This document shows positions 32,341 through 42,428 of a stretch of DNA of 64,000 nt, one piece after another (the stretch's first letter is position 1; the number at the start of each line of letters is the position of its first letter). The stretch is from JBBDMC01 sp963775235. Lineage in GTDB: Bacteria > Pseudomonadota > Alphaproteobacteria > Rhizobiales > Kaistiaceae. Below the pieces are notes generated by a model. It was not told the origin of the DNA and did not search any database. It was given only the letters and a program-made list of their open reading frames with translations. The DNA lies in assembly GCA_963775235.1 (NCBI GenBank), contig CAVZHY010000005.1, positions 434,001-498,000 on the forward strand, read 5' to 3'. A program made the position numbers and the translations under genes.

Positions 32341-33135
32341 CTACTGGACGAGGACGGGACCGGAACCCTTCGGCCGCTCCTGCTCGATGAGGATGCCGAG
32401 GCGGCGCGCAACTTCCTGGTAGGCCTCCAGCAGGCCGCCCATGTCGCGGCGGAAGCGGTCCTTGTCGAGCTTGTTCTTGGTCTGGATATCCCAGAGCCGG
32501 CAGGAGTTGGGCGAGATCTCGTCGGCCACGACGATACGCATCATTTCGCCCTCCCACAGGCGTCCGCACTCGATCTTGAAGTCGACGAGCTGGATGCCCG
32601 CGCCGAGAAACAGGCCCGACAGGAAATCGTTGACGCGGATGGCGAGCGCCATGATGTCGTCGATCTCCTGCGGTGTCGCCCAGCCAAAGGCCGTGACGTG
32701 CTCCTCCGAGACCAATGGATCGTTCAACTCGTCGTTCTTGTAGTAGAACTCGATGATCGAGCGCGGCAGAACGGTGCCTTCCTCGATGCCAAGGCGCTGG
32801 GAGAGCGAGCCGGCGGCGACATTCCTCACCACCACTTCGAGCGGGATGATCTCAACTTCGCGGATCAACTGCTCGCGCATGTTCAGCCGGCGGATGAAGT
32901 GGGTCGGGATGCCCATCAGGTTCAGATGGTTGAAGATGTGCTCGGAGATGCGGTTGTTGAGCACGCCCTTGCCGTCAACGATGTCGTGCTTCTTCTTGTT
33001 GAAGGCGGTCGCATCATCCTTGAAAAACTGGACGAGCGTTCCCGGCTCCGGACCCTCGTACAAAATCTTGGCCTTGCCCTCATAGATGCGCCGACGACAA
33101 TTCATAGGCACGTACCGCGGTTTGAGAAAATCCAT
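32341..33135 (-). CDS. purC: SAICAR synthetase PurC
   Basis: A 264-residue phosphoribosylaminoimidazole-succinocarboxamide synthase, which joins CAIR and aspartate. Segments: RRIYEGKAKILYEGPEPGTL, DGKGVLNNRISEHIF, EIIPLEVVVRNVAAGS and LVDFKIECGRLWEGEMMRIVVADEISPN. The start at 33135 has AGGA 5 bases upstream; the ATG 10 codons later (MNCRRRIYEG) matches other PurC N-termini better but lacks a ribosome site, so both are possible. First gene of the pur operon. Confidence 0.95.
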   Translation of the reverse strand: MDFLKPRYVPMNCRRRIYEGKAKILYEGPEPGTLVQFFKDDATAFNKKKHDIVDGKGVLNNRISEHIFNHLNLMGIPTHFIRRLNMREQLIREVEIIPLEVVVRNVAAGSLSQRLGIEEGTVLPRSIIEFYYKNDELNDPLVSEEHVTAFGWATPQEIDDIMALAIRVNDFLSGLFLGAGIQLVDFKIECGRLWEGEMMRIVVADEISPNSCRLWDIQTKNKLDKDRFRRDMGGLLEAYQEVARRLGILIEQERPKGSGPVLVQ

Positions 33136-33373
33136 TTGTCCTGGAATCCGGCCAGCGAAACCATGTCGCGACAGCAGCCTGGTGCCGATTCGGCGGCGGG
33201 AACAAGGGCCACGGGCCGGACCATATGCGATCGCTTACGGTAGCACAATGAGCGTTATAGCGCGCCGCACAGCTTGCGGTCGGCGTGCCGGCGGACCACG
33301 TTGATTTAGGCTGGACCAGACGATATGCAAGGCCAAACGAGCCGCCGGCTCAAGCCGGCAGGAGAACTCCGAT

Positions 33374-33697
33374 ATGACGACGTTCGACAAGCGCGAGGAC
33401 GCGTTCGAAAAGCGGTTCGCGCACGACGCCGAGCTGCAGTTCAAGGCGCAGGCGCGCCGCAACCACCTCCTCGGCCTGTGGGCGGCGGGACTGCTCGGCA
33501 AGAGCGGTGCCGAGGCGGAGGCCTATGCCCGCGAGGTCATTGCCGCCGAATTCGAGAAGGCGGGCGATGAGGATGTCTTCGCCAAAATCCGCGCCGATTT
33601 TGATGCAGCCCGTGTCGGGCAATCGGATCACCAAATTCGCCGGACGATGGATGACCTTATGCAGCAGGCCGTCGCTGAGATCAGGACCAAGGCGTAA
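33374..33697 (+). CDS. F1-ATPase zeta subunit (DUF1476), natural inhibitor
   Basis: A 107-residue protein of the alphaproteobacterial ATPase zeta (DUF1476) family. The N-terminal FDKREDAFEKRFAHD segment is the inhibitory region that inserts into F1-ATPase to block reverse ATP hydrolysis; the rest is a four-helix bundle (QFKAQARRNHLLGLWAAGLLG). The family is confined to alphaproteobacteria, which supports the taxon call. It is divergent from purC and is probably monocistronic. Confidence 0.93.
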   Translation: MTTFDKREDAFEKRFAHDAELQFKAQARRNHLLGLWAAGLLGKSGAEAEAYAREVIAAEFEKAGDEDVFAKIRADFDAARVGQSDHQIRRTMDDLMQQAVAEIRTKA

Positions 33698-33920
33698 TCC
33701 GCCTGTTGCCCGTAACTACGTCGATCTCGTCCAGGTTGCGATCACGTCTTCTGTAATATTCAGTTTAGAATTCGCTTTCTCTGTGTCCTTTTGGCTACGC
33801 CGAAGAGTTAAGCAGCTTCTGCACAAATTATCATCTTGCCGCAACTTCGCTCTGCGGAGAAATTGGGAGGGCGGTTGATTCGCCGCTTGGGTGCGGGCGG
33901 CTTCTTGGCGGGGGTTCAAG
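33698..33920 (+). other. Intergenic region with AT-rich patch upstream of the porin-like gene
   Basis: About 220 bases. Roughly 33750-33840 is unusually A+T-rich for this window (TAATATTCAGTTTAGAATTC, ACAAATTATC), so it probably holds the porin promoter, though no -35/-10 pair is fully convincing. No coding sequence recognised. Confidence 0.4.
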
Positions 33921-34637
33921 ATGAAGACGCGTGGTTGGATGGGGCGGGGGCAGCTGGCGATCGCCTCCGTGGCTTGCGTGCTGTTGGCGGTGCCGGCGAG
34001 CGCGGCCGACAAGGCGGCCGACCAGTCGGCGGCGGAATCGATGTTCGACGTCGCCTTCGGTGTCGGCGTCGCGACGGACTACATTGCCCGCGGTTTCACG
34101 CAGACGGACCACAAGCCGGCCATCCAGCCGTGGGCCGAACTCGACTACGGCATCTTCTACGCCGGTTATTGGGGGTCGAATACGGCCATCGGCATCACCG
34201 GCGGCAACTGGGAACACGATCTGTCGATCGGTGTCCGGCCGGAGTGGGGGCCATTCTCGTTCGACTTCGGCTACGTTCGGTATCTCTACGACACCGGGGA
34301 TTGCTGTGGCGAGCTGTACGCAAAGGCCACCGCCAACCCGGTCGATCCGTTGACGCTCGGGGCGTCGATATTTGTCGATCCGGCTGCGTCCAACGTCTAC
34401 TTCGAAGGCAACGGTTCCTATGATCTGCCGCACAATATCTCGATCTCGGGTGCGGCAGGCGTGCAGACCTACGGCAATGGCGACCCGAGCGTCTTTTCGT
34501 GGAACGCCGGTGCGTCGTGGAGCCCGCTCGACTGGCTGACTTTCGACGGCCGTTACTACGGGGGGCCGACGGCAAACCGTTTCGTGGCGACCGTTTCAGT
34601 GTCGACCTCGCTGTCGGCGCTGAGGGGCGCGAAGTAG
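33921..34637 (+). CDS. TorF-family putative outer-membrane porin (TIGR02001)
   Basis: A 238-residue exported protein. A signal peptide (MKTRGWMGRG...VPASA, about 30 residues) precedes FDVAFGVGVATDYIARGFTQTDHKPAIQP, the hallmark of the TIGR02001 'putative porin' family, and alternating hydrophobic beta strands (ISGAAGVQTYGNGDPSVFSWNAGASWSPLDWLTFD) consistent with a small outer-membrane barrel. Substrate unknown. Start chosen at MKTRGW after a GGGGGTTC stretch; upstream in-frame codons would disturb the signal peptide. Confidence 0.75.
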   Translation: MKTRGWMGRGQLAIASVACVLLAVPASAADKAADQSAAESMFDVAFGVGVATDYIARGFTQTDHKPAIQPWAELDYGIFYAGYWGSNTAIGITGGNWEHDLSIGVRPEWGPFSFDFGYVRYLYDTGDCCGELYAKATANPVDPLTLGASIFVDPAASNVYFEGNGSYDLPHNISISGAAGVQTYGNGDPSVFSWNAGASWSPLDWLTFDGRYYGGPTANRFVATVSVSTSLSALRGAK

Positions 34638-34660
34638 GCGGACGCCGCCGGGCTGCGGGG

Positions 34661-35143
34661 TCATTGGATCCCAGGCTTGTCCTTCTGTTCGGCGGGTCCG
34701 TTGTCGTCTTTGCGGATGAAGCTGATCTTGCCCTGAGGCTCGAGGATTGCCCAGGCGACTTCCTTCATGGAGGCAATACCAGCAAGTCGCATTTCCGATT
34801 CTACCTCGGCGCGCGTCAGGCGGTCGCGCCGCAAGGCGTCGCCTAGCAATTCGCCTTCCCTGATGATGACCCGCGGCCGGCCGTCGAGAAGCTTTTCGGC
34901 CCATGGCGAAAGATAGCTCAGCCAACTCAGTACAAGGCCCCAGAACGCGAACGTGACGATGGCGAGCGCGGCGCCGGTGACGGAGTAGTCGTTGTGGGTG
35001 ACGCCCTGCTGGATCAGGTCGCCCATCACAACCAGCACCACCATCTCGAACGGCGTGAGCTGGCTCAGCTCGCGTTTCCCCAGGAGCCGGAGGAGCAGAT
35101 AGAGGATGGCGAACATCGCCGTCGCGCGGAGTACGATATCCAT
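34661..35143 (-). CDS. YetF/DUF421 family membrane protein
   Basis: A 160-residue YetF-like (DUF421) protein. Three N-terminal membrane helices include MFAILYLLLRLLGKRELSQL with the characteristic GKRE...TPFEMVV motif, then a small cytoplasmic beta-rich domain (DGRPRVIIREGELLGDALRR). Function unknown; YetF proteins of Bacillus have been connected to spore germination, which does not apply here. Its start overlaps the stop of the preceding hypothetical gene (TAATG), so the two are translationally coupled. Confidence 0.85.
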   Translation of the reverse strand: MDIVLRATAMFAILYLLLRLLGKRELSQLTPFEMVVLVVMGDLIQQGVTHNDYSVTGAALAIVTFAFWGLVLSWLSYLSPWAEKLLDGRPRVIIREGELLGDALRRDRLTRAEVESEMRLAGIASMKEVAWAILEPQGKISFIRKDDNGPAEQKDKPGIQ

Positions 35144-35697
35144 TATGGAAACACCGTGATCGCTACGGGAAGGTCGATGAGCAGCGTCTGGTCGTCATAG
35201 ACCGCGATGTGGCCGGCATTGCCGCCAAGAATCGAAGGGTTGATCTGGAAGTCGAACTTGGCGTTGAAGGTGTCGCCCTTGTCCAGCTTGCCGTAAGTGA
35301 AGCGGAAGGCGCCGTCTTCATAGGTTTCCTGACCAGCCGCCGGCTCCATCGTGTTCATCGTCATGTCGTTGATGAGCGAAGGGGTCACGGCCAGAACGAG
35401 CTTGCCGATCGGCTGGTTGGCGCGAACGATGGCGTCCGCTTCAAAGAGCATGCCGTTGCGGATGAAGCGCGGGCCGTCATAAGTAATTGCAGCACGCCCG
35501 TTCTCGGCGGATTTCCGAATGTTCGGTCCGCCGCCCAGAACGCCGGAAAACGCGAGCGCCAGCAGTCCTGCGAGCAGCAGGAGCGACAGCGTGCTGGAAT
35601 GGCGCCGTGCACCTCGGCCGGGCTCGAGGTGCTGTTGCCCGATCCCGTCGGGAAACGGATTAGCGCGACCATCCTGCACGGCAGAACTATCGGCCAC
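35143..35697 (-). CDS. Single-pass membrane protein of unknown function, coupled to YetF
   Basis: A 184-residue protein not recognised as any named family. About 35 polar residues, one membrane helix (LSLLLLAGLLALAFSGVLGG, about 37-56), then a predicted beta-rich extracytoplasmic domain of 125 residues (FEADAIVRANQPIGKLVLAV ... HIAVYDDQTLLIDLPVAITV). No cysteines, no catalytic motif. Resembles the small 'anchored beta domain' partners seen beside DUF421 proteins. It overlaps the YetF-like start, suggesting they act together in the membrane. Confidence 0.65.
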   Translation of the reverse strand: MADSSAVQDGRANPFPDGIGQQHLEPGRGARRHSSTLSLLLLAGLLALAFSGVLGGGPNIRKSAENGRAAITYDGPRFIRNGMLFEADAIVRANQPIGKLVLAVTPSLINDMTMNTMEPAAGQETYEDGAFRFTYGKLDKGDTFNAKFDFQINPSILGGNAGHIAVYDDQTLLIDLPVAITVFP

Positions 35698-35737
35698 GAA
35701 GGGCCATCCGGGTCAAGTCGGCGCTGCGGGGGGCCGA

Positions 35738-37054
<1,317 letters not shown>

Positions 37055-37340
37055 CGCCGGGAGTGTCCCTCGCGTTGGTGACCGCGCGGTCTAGCAGAGG
37101 GGCGGGGCCCCTACAATCCAGCGGTCGTTGACGTGATCGGCGATGCTATGCTCAGTGTGCCGAATCAAGGCAGGGCCCGCTCGGGTCCACGGGGGGGGGG
37201 CATCGGTTATCGCGGGCAGGGGGCGTGTTCGGGCCAGTCAAAGGCGCGCTTCCCCACATGATACGAGTGCCACTGGAGTCGCAGTGGAGCTGCAGCCGCG
37301 ATCGCGGGCGAATCGCGGGGTCGGAAAAGGAGAATAGAGG
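37055..37340. other. Intergenic region with a ten-G run
   Basis: 286 bases between divergent purB and the MAPEG gene. It holds a run of ten G at 37191-37200 and no convincing gene. Given many one-base indels in this window, the exact length of the G-run is doubtful. It presumably includes promoters for both genes. Confidence 0.4.
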
Positions 37341-37739
37341 ATGACGCGGGAAATCGAGTGGCTGGCCTTTACGGTGGCGCTGACCGGCCTGATGTGGATC
37401 CCCTATATGACCAACCGGTTCATGGTGTGGGGGATCATGCCGACGTTGGACAACCCGCCACCTTCGCCGCCGCGGCAAGCGGAATGGGCCGTGCGCATGA
37501 TGGCGGCGCACAGGAACGCGATCGAAAACCTCGCCCTGTTCGCGCCGCTGATATTGATACTGAGCCTCCTCCACATTTCGACGCCGGCCACGGTCGCCGC
37601 AGCCTTCATATTCTTCGCGGCACGTCTGGCCCATGCTGTGTTCTACACGGCCGGGCTTCCGGTTCTTCGCACGCTCGCCTTTCTGGTGGGCTTCCTGGCC
37701 GAGGCCGTCCTGTTCCTGGCCATTTTCGGCGGGGTGTGA
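37341..37739 (+). CDS. MAPEG family membrane protein
   Basis: A 132-residue membrane protein of the MAPEG superfamily (membrane-associated proteins in eicosanoid and glutathione metabolism). Four helices, with the family segment MMAAHRNAIENLALFAPLILIL near residue 53, and RLAHAVFYTAGLPVLRTLAFLVGFLAE at the C-terminus. Bacterial members may be glutathione transferases; substrate unknown. It lies back to back (convergent, 5-base gap) with the S58 peptidase gene. Confidence 0.85.
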   Translation: MTREIEWLAFTVALTGLMWIPYMTNRFMVWGIMPTLDNPPPSPPRQAEWAVRMMAAHRNAIENLALFAPLILILSLLHISTPATVAAAFIFFAARLAHAVFYTAGLPVLRTLAFLVGFLAEAVLFLAIFGGV

Positions 37740-37744
37740 CCGAT

Positions 37745-38746
37745 CTAACGGGCGAAGCGATTGCGCCACGTCGGCAATTTGTCGCCCGGCGCCACCGTCG
37801 CTTCGTAGACCCCACGGGCAATCGCGCGCGCCGTGCAGGCGGCGGCTGCCGAGCCGATGGCGATCATGCCGATCGGCGGGGCGGTTGCCGCGCGCCCGGT
37901 TGACAAAGCGAAAACGAGATCGCCATCCAGCGGAGTGTGCGCAGGCCATAGCGCGCGGGCGAAGCCGTCGTGGGCCATGACGGCGAGACGCTTGGCCTGC
38001 ACTTTGGTGAGCAGCGCGTCGGTGGCGACCACGGCGATCGTGGTGCTTTCGCCGAGGCGGATCTGGGCCTTGTGCCGCAATCGCGTCGCGCCTTCGGGGA
38101 GCGGCGCCGGCAAGCCGAGACCGCCGAACTCGTTGCCTTCCTCGAAGGCGGCGGCCCAGAAGTGCGCCTCGTCGGCGATCGTCGCCTGACCGACACAGTT
38201 GACGGCGACGAGAGCCGCTACCGTGATGCCGCCGGCAAGCCGCATCGAAGCGGAGCCCAGCCCGCCCTTGAGGTTGGCGGTGGTCGCTCCCGTGCCCGCG
38301 CCGGCGGAGCCGATGGCGAAGGTCTCTCCCGCCGCATCGTAGGCCGCGCGGCCCAGGGTGGAGTAGGGCGGTGCCTCGCCCCAGGCCTTGTCGCCGCCGT
38401 TGAGAAGATCGAACAGGATGGCCGCCGGCACGATCGGCACGCGCGCGCTGCCGACCGGATGGCCCCGGCCGGCTGCGGCGAGCGCAGCCATCACCCCGGC
38501 CGCTGCGTCGAGACCGAAAGCCGAGCCGCCCGAGAGTACGACCGCGTCAACCGTCTCGACCGTGTTCTCAGGCGCCAGCAGGTCGGTTTCGCGTGTGCCC
38601 GGGGCGCCGCCCATGACATGGACCGCAGCCACCGCCGGCTCCTCGGCGACGACCACGGTGACACCTGATTTCAGCGCCGCATCGTCGGCGTTGCCGACGC
38701 GGATGCCGGTGACATCAGTGATGAGATTGCGCAGGGGGCTGCTCAT
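37745..38746 (-). CDS. P1 family (DmpA-like, S58) peptidase/aminopeptidase
   Basis: A 333-residue member of peptidase family S58 (DmpA/BapA), N-terminal-nucleophile hydrolases that cleave themselves before a Ser or Thr. The processing site is probably in NLKGGLGSASMR, with the exposed Ser as nucleophile. Other features: GIRVGNADDAALKSGVTVVVAEE at the N-terminus and VLSGGSAFGLDAAAGVMAAL. Members are beta-aminopeptidases or D-aminopeptidases. Start chosen at MSSPLRN rather than an ATG 14 codons upstream. Separated by about 5 bases from the livK-like gene upstream on the same strand, so probably co-transcribed. Confidence 0.82.
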   Translation of the reverse strand: MSSPLRNLITDVTGIRVGNADDAALKSGVTVVVAEEPAVAAVHVMGGAPGTRETDLLAPENTVETVDAVVLSGGSAFGLDAAAGVMAALAAAGRGHPVGSARVPIVPAAILFDLLNGGDKAWGEAPPYSTLGRAAYDAAGETFAIGSAGAGTGATTANLKGGLGSASMRLAGGITVAALVAVNCVGQATIADEAHFWAAAFEEGNEFGGLGLPAPLPEGATRLRHKAQIRLGESTTIAVVATDALLTKVQAKRLAVMAHDGFARALWPAHTPLDGDLVFALSTGRAATAPPIGMIAIGSAAAACTARAIARGVYEATVAPGDKLPTWRNRFAR

Positions 38747-38751
38747 CGCCG

Positions 38752-39873
38752 CTACATCTGGAGATAGTCGTAGCGGCCGTCTTTCCATTCGTAGAAGACG
38801 AAGCCGGGCAGGTTGACGTCGCCTTTCTCGTCGAACGACACGTCGCCGAGGACGGACTTGAAATGCCCTTTGGCGAGGGCCGCGACCACCGGATCGAAGT
38901 CCACAGAGTTCGCGGACGCCGCCGCCTCCGCCCAGACCTGAACGGCGGCGTATGAATTGAGCACGTAGCCTTCCGGTTCGATGCCGTTGTCGCGGAATTC
39001 GCGGACAACGTCCGCCGCGTTCGGGTTCTTGCGCGGATCACTAGGGAACGTCACCAACGTGCCCGCGGCCGCGTCGCCGGCCGCGTTCCAGTATTCCTCG
39101 GTCATCAGCGCGTCTCCACCGACAATGGTGGCATTCATGGCCTCGTCGCGCATCTGGCGAGCGATGTGCGCGGCGTCAGGGTATGAGCCGCCTATGAAGA
39201 CCACGTCGATGTTGCTTGCCTTCATCCGGAACACAAGGTCGCTGAAGTCGCTTGCGTCTGGCTGGTAGGTCTCGGTGAAGGCCTCCTTCTTGCCGGCCGC
39301 GTTCATGGCGCGGCGGGTGGCGTCGGCGAGTCCTTTGCCGTAGGTGCTGTTGTCATCGATGATGGCGATGTTCTTGTCGCCATAGCGGGTGGCGAGGAAG
39401 TTGCCCGCGACCAGCGCCTGGTCGTCATCGCGTCCGGCGAGGCGGAAGATACCCGGACCGGGACGTTCGTCGGTGTACTTCGGGAAGGTGGTGGCAGGCG
39501 AAATTTCGACGATCTTGTTGCCGGCATACACGGTAGACGCGGCAATCGAGGCTGCCAGGCACAGATGGCCGACGACCATCGCAACGCCTTTGCCGGCAAG
39601 CTGGTTGGCGACGGCATCGGCGGTCTTGGCGTCGCAGGTGTCGTCCATGGCCTGCAATCGCAACGGTTGGCCGTTAATGCCGCCGGCCTTGTTGATATCC
39701 GCCACCGCTTGCTCGGCACCAGCCTTCATCTGGTTGCCGAGCACAGCGAGATTGCCGCTGAGGGGGCCGGCGACCGCGATGATGACATCGGCGCGGGCGG
39801 CGCTGGCCGTCAGCACGAGCGCGGCCAGCAGCGGACCGAGAATGGGCGCAGCGGGACGATGGCGGTTGAACAC
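38752..39873 (-). CDS. Branched-chain amino-acid-type ABC substrate-binding protein
   Basis: A 373-residue periplasmic binding protein of the LivJ/LivK family (type I fold). Signal peptide of about 28 residues (MFNRHRPAAPILGPLLAALV...ARA), then VIIAVAGPLSGNLAVLGNQMKAGAEQAVADIN and VVGHLCLAASIAASTVYAG. It captures amino acids or amides for an ABC importer. Divergent from a second binding protein at 40132 and followed by an S58 peptidase gene. The specificity cannot be told from sequence. Confidence 0.85.
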   Translation of the reverse strand: MFNRHRPAAPILGPLLAALVLTASAARADVIIAVAGPLSGNLAVLGNQMKAGAEQAVADINKAGGINGQPLRLQAMDDTCDAKTADAVANQLAGKGVAMVVGHLCLAASIAASTVYAGNKIVEISPATTFPKYTDERPGPGIFRLAGRDDDQALVAGNFLATRYGDKNIAIIDDNSTYGKGLADATRRAMNAAGKKEAFTETYQPDASDFSDLVFRMKASNIDVVFIGGSYPDAAHIARQMRDEAMNATIVGGDALMTEEYWNAAGDAAAGTLVTFPSDPRKNPNAADVVREFRDNGIEPEGYVLNSYAAVQVWAEAAASANSVDFDPVVAALAKGHFKSVLGDVSFDEKGDVNLPGFVFYEWKDGRYDYLQM

Positions 39874-40078
39874 GGGCGGGCTCCTCGCAATCTTCCGGTT
39901 TGGTTAAACCCTGCAACCTGATCGCAGGCAAAGCAACTGCGGCAAGGCGTGCCGAGGCAGTGGGCGGCGCGGAACGCTTGCCGGGGGTCCGTATGTGACT
40001 GGCGTCACCGGGGCGACCGGGTGACTCCCGTGACAAAATCGCTAATGTGGCGGGCAATGGGGCGCCGATCCCGGGGGT

Positions 40079-40098
40079 TTCACATTATACCGTGTGAA
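40079..40098 (+). promoter_or_regulatory. Palindromic operator-like site upstream of the second binding protein
   Basis: TTCACA and TGTGAA, six-base perfect inverted arms, flank an 8-base spacer TTATACCG that contains a TATAC -10-like element. The site ends 34 bases before the binding-protein start, a typical place for a repressor or activator site. No regulator gene is seen beside it. Confidence 0.5.
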
Positions 40099-40131
40099 CG
40101 GACGCTCGACACAACTGTTGTGGAGGTGAAT

Positions 40132-41337
40132 ATGCGTCGATTCAAAGTTGCATTGGCTTCGGCCATCGCCGTGGCCACTGTTGCGGCGGCTTCCTCGGCG
40201 TTCGCCGATGACGTGAAAATCGGGATTCTGATGGGCTTCACCGGACCGTTGGAGGCGATGTCGCCGCCGATGGCCGCCGGCGCCGAGTTCGCTGCGAGCC
40301 AGGTCAACGACCAGGGCGGCATTCAGGGCGGCAAGCTGGTGACGGTGCGCGGCGACGACACCTGCGCCGACGCCACCTCGGCCACCGCAGCCGCCGACCG
40401 GCTGATCAATACCGAGAAGGTCACCGCCATCGTCGGCGCCATGTGCTCCGGCGTCACCATCGCGGTCGCCAACACCAACGCCGTTCCTGCCGGCGTGGTC
40501 ATGGTGTCGCCGTCGGCCACAGCGCCGGCGGTCACCGACCTCAAGGACAACGATCTCGTGTTCCGCACCTCGCCGTCCGACGCCTACCAGGGGCAGGTGC
40601 TGGCGCGGCTGCTGAAGTCGAAGGGCATCAACGACGTGGCGGTGACCTACGTCAACAACGACTACGGCAAGGGCCTCGACGACACGTTCACGGCAGCGTT
40701 CGCCGCCGGCGGCGGCACCGTGTCCGCCAACGTCGCCCACGAAGAAGGCAAGGCCGACTACCGGGCCGAGCTCGGCACGCTGTCGGCCAGCGGCTCGCTC
40801 AACCTTGTCATCCTCGCTTACGCGTCGGGCTCGGGAAACACGATCCTGCGCCAGGCGATCGAGTCGGGCGCCTTCACCAAATACATCGGCGGCGATGGCA
40901 TGATCGGCGACGCGCTGCTCACCGGCATTGACGCCTCGGCGGTCGAGGGTTTCATCGGTACGAAGCCCGGCACGCCAGACATCCCCGGCGCCAAGATTTT
41001 CCATGACATGGCGGCCAAAGCGGGCCTGAAGCCGGACGAGATTTACGTCCCGCAGTCCTACGACGCAATGTTCATGCTGGCGCTAGCGGTCGAGAAGAAC
41101 GGCAACAAGCGCGAGGGCCTTAGCAAGGCGCTGCGCGACGTGGCCAGCGCGCCCGGCGAAGTTATCCTGCCCGGTGAGTGGGAAAAGGCCAAGAAGCTCA
41201 TCGACGCTGGCCAGGACGTCAATTACGAGGGTGCGGGCGGCGCCTACGAATTCGACGAGCACGGCGACATCCCCGGCACGATCGTCGAAATGACCGTTGC
41301 CAGCGGTAAGTTCAAGGAAGTCGGCCCGGCCATGTAG
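40132..41337 (+). CDS. Branched-chain amino-acid-type ABC substrate-binding protein (second)
   Basis: A 401-residue periplasmic binding protein of the LivJ/LivK family. Signal peptide MRRFKVALASAIAVATVAAASSAFA (written in two pieces: MRRFKVALASAIAVATV and AAASSAFA), then DDVKIGILMGFTGPLEAMSP and IVGAMCSGVTIAVANTNAVP. Differs clearly from the first (373-residue) protein, so it probably has another ligand. Start is the ATG with TGGAGG 7 bases upstream. A palindromic site lies in its promoter region and a strong terminator follows, so it is likely an independent unit. Confidence 0.9.
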   Translation: MRRFKVALASAIAVATVAAASSAFADDVKIGILMGFTGPLEAMSPPMAAGAEFAASQVNDQGGIQGGKLVTVRGDDTCADATSATAAADRLINTEKVTAIVGAMCSGVTIAVANTNAVPAGVVMVSPSATAPAVTDLKDNDLVFRTSPSDAYQGQVLARLLKSKGINDVAVTYVNNDYGKGLDDTFTAAFAAGGGTVSANVAHEEGKADYRAELGTLSASGSLNLVILAYASGSGNTILRQAIESGAFTKYIGGDGMIGDALLTGIDASAVEGFIGTKPGTPDIPGAKIFHDMAAKAGLKPDEIYVPQSYDAMFMLALAVEKNGNKREGLSKALRDVASAPGEVILPGEWEKAKKLIDAGQDVNYEGAGGAYEFDEHGDIPGTIVEMTVASGKFKEVGPAM

Positions 41338-41365
41338 GCCAGTCCACAACGAGGCAAAGCAGAGC

Positions 41366-41402
41366 GGGCCATTGATTCATTGAATCGATGGCCCATTTTT
41401 TT
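41366..41402 (+). terminator. Rho-independent terminator after the second binding protein
   Basis: The stem GGGCCATTGATTC / GAATCGATGGCCC (one G-T wobble, 3-base loop) is followed by ATTTTTTT. It lies 29 bases after the stop and is the best terminator in the window. Confidence 0.85.
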
Positions 41403-41442
41403 GCACTGCTGCAGCGGCTTCAGAAGCCGGAAAGGGACCTCG

Positions 41443-42312
41443 ATGAAACCCGTCGTTCTCGCTGCGGCGGCGCTAGCCGCGGCCGCCTTTTTAGCCAATG
41501 CTGCATTCGCCGCGCCGATCACGGTCAACGTCAACGGGCTCGATCGCACCGCCCTGATGCAGGGGACGACGATGCCCGGTCCGCACCCGGTGGTGCTGAT
41601 GCTGCATGGCGGGGGCGGCAACGCCAGTGGCCTTGCAAAGTCCACCGAACTCGGAACGGCGGGGGTGAACGACGGCTTCGTCGCGGTCTTCCCGCAGGGG
41701 CTCAACAATTTCTGGGACGATGGTCGGCCGAAGGTCGTGAACCAGGACAAGAAGAAGGGTGTTGTCCCTCCCGACGACATGGCCTTCATCAGGGCCCTGG
41801 TAGCGCAACTCATCTCGACCGGTGTCGCCGATCCCATGCGGATCTACATGGCTGGCTTCTCTAATGGTGGCTTTCTCACCCTCGACTTCGGCTGCCAGGA
41901 TGCCTCGATGTTCGCGGCACTCGCCGTCGTGGAGGCCAACATAACGTTCCCGAGCGCCCCAACCTGCATTTCGACGGTGCCCGTGCCCTTCCTGGAGATG
42001 AGCGGAACGGCCGATCCGAAGGTCAAGTTTGACGGCCGAACCCCTGCGGGGCCAGGTGTGTCGGGCCTGTGGTCGACGATGGAGACCGTCAACTATTTCC
42101 GTAAGCTCGACGGCTGCACCGACCAGACCAGCGGCGAACATCTTTCCGGCCCCGCGGGAGGACCGACCGGGACCGACGTGACCCGCTGGACGCAGTGCTC
42201 AAAGGCCCCGGTCGTCCTCTACAAGATCATCGGAGGGGGCCATGCGGTGCCGAAGGCTCCCTTCGCAGCCAACCAACTCTGGGCCTTCTTCAAGGATCTC
42301 GCGAGGACGTAG
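41443..42312 (+). CDS. Secreted PHB depolymerase/feruloyl-esterase-like hydrolase
   Basis: A 289-residue alpha/beta hydrolase of the LpqC/PHB-depolymerase-like esterase group. Signal peptide of 23 residues (MKPVVLAAAALAAAAFLANAAFA in two parts: MKPVVLAAAALA, AAAFLANAAFA), oxyanion segment PVVLMLHGGGGNASG and nucleophile elbow AGFSNGGFLTLDFG. Asp and His of the triad lie in SGTADPKV and IGGGHAVP. It would hydrolyse esters, for example polyhydroxyalkanoate or plant phenolic esters, outside the cytoplasm. Substrate unknown. Start chosen because it gives a complete signal peptide with AAAGGGA just upstream. Confidence 0.8.
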   Translation: MKPVVLAAAALAAAAFLANAAFAAPITVNVNGLDRTALMQGTTMPGPHPVVLMLHGGGGNASGLAKSTELGTAGVNDGFVAVFPQGLNNFWDDGRPKVVNQDKKKGVVPPDDMAFIRALVAQLISTGVADPMRIYMAGFSNGGFLTLDFGCQDASMFAALAVVEANITFPSAPTCISTVPVPFLEMSGTADPKVKFDGRTPAGPGVSGLWSTMETVNYFRKLDGCTDQTSGEHLSGPAGGPTGTDVTRWTQCSKAPVVLYKIIGGGHAVPKAPFAANQLWAFFKDLART

Positions 42313-42428
42313 CCTGCGAACCTGATGCAAGAGCGCCTCTGTCGCGTAAGGTTTTTTGGAGGGGCCGCGCCTGCCATGCGTGCCAGCATCGACACTGCGG
42401 TTCTGACCCGAATACCTACGGGGCCCGA

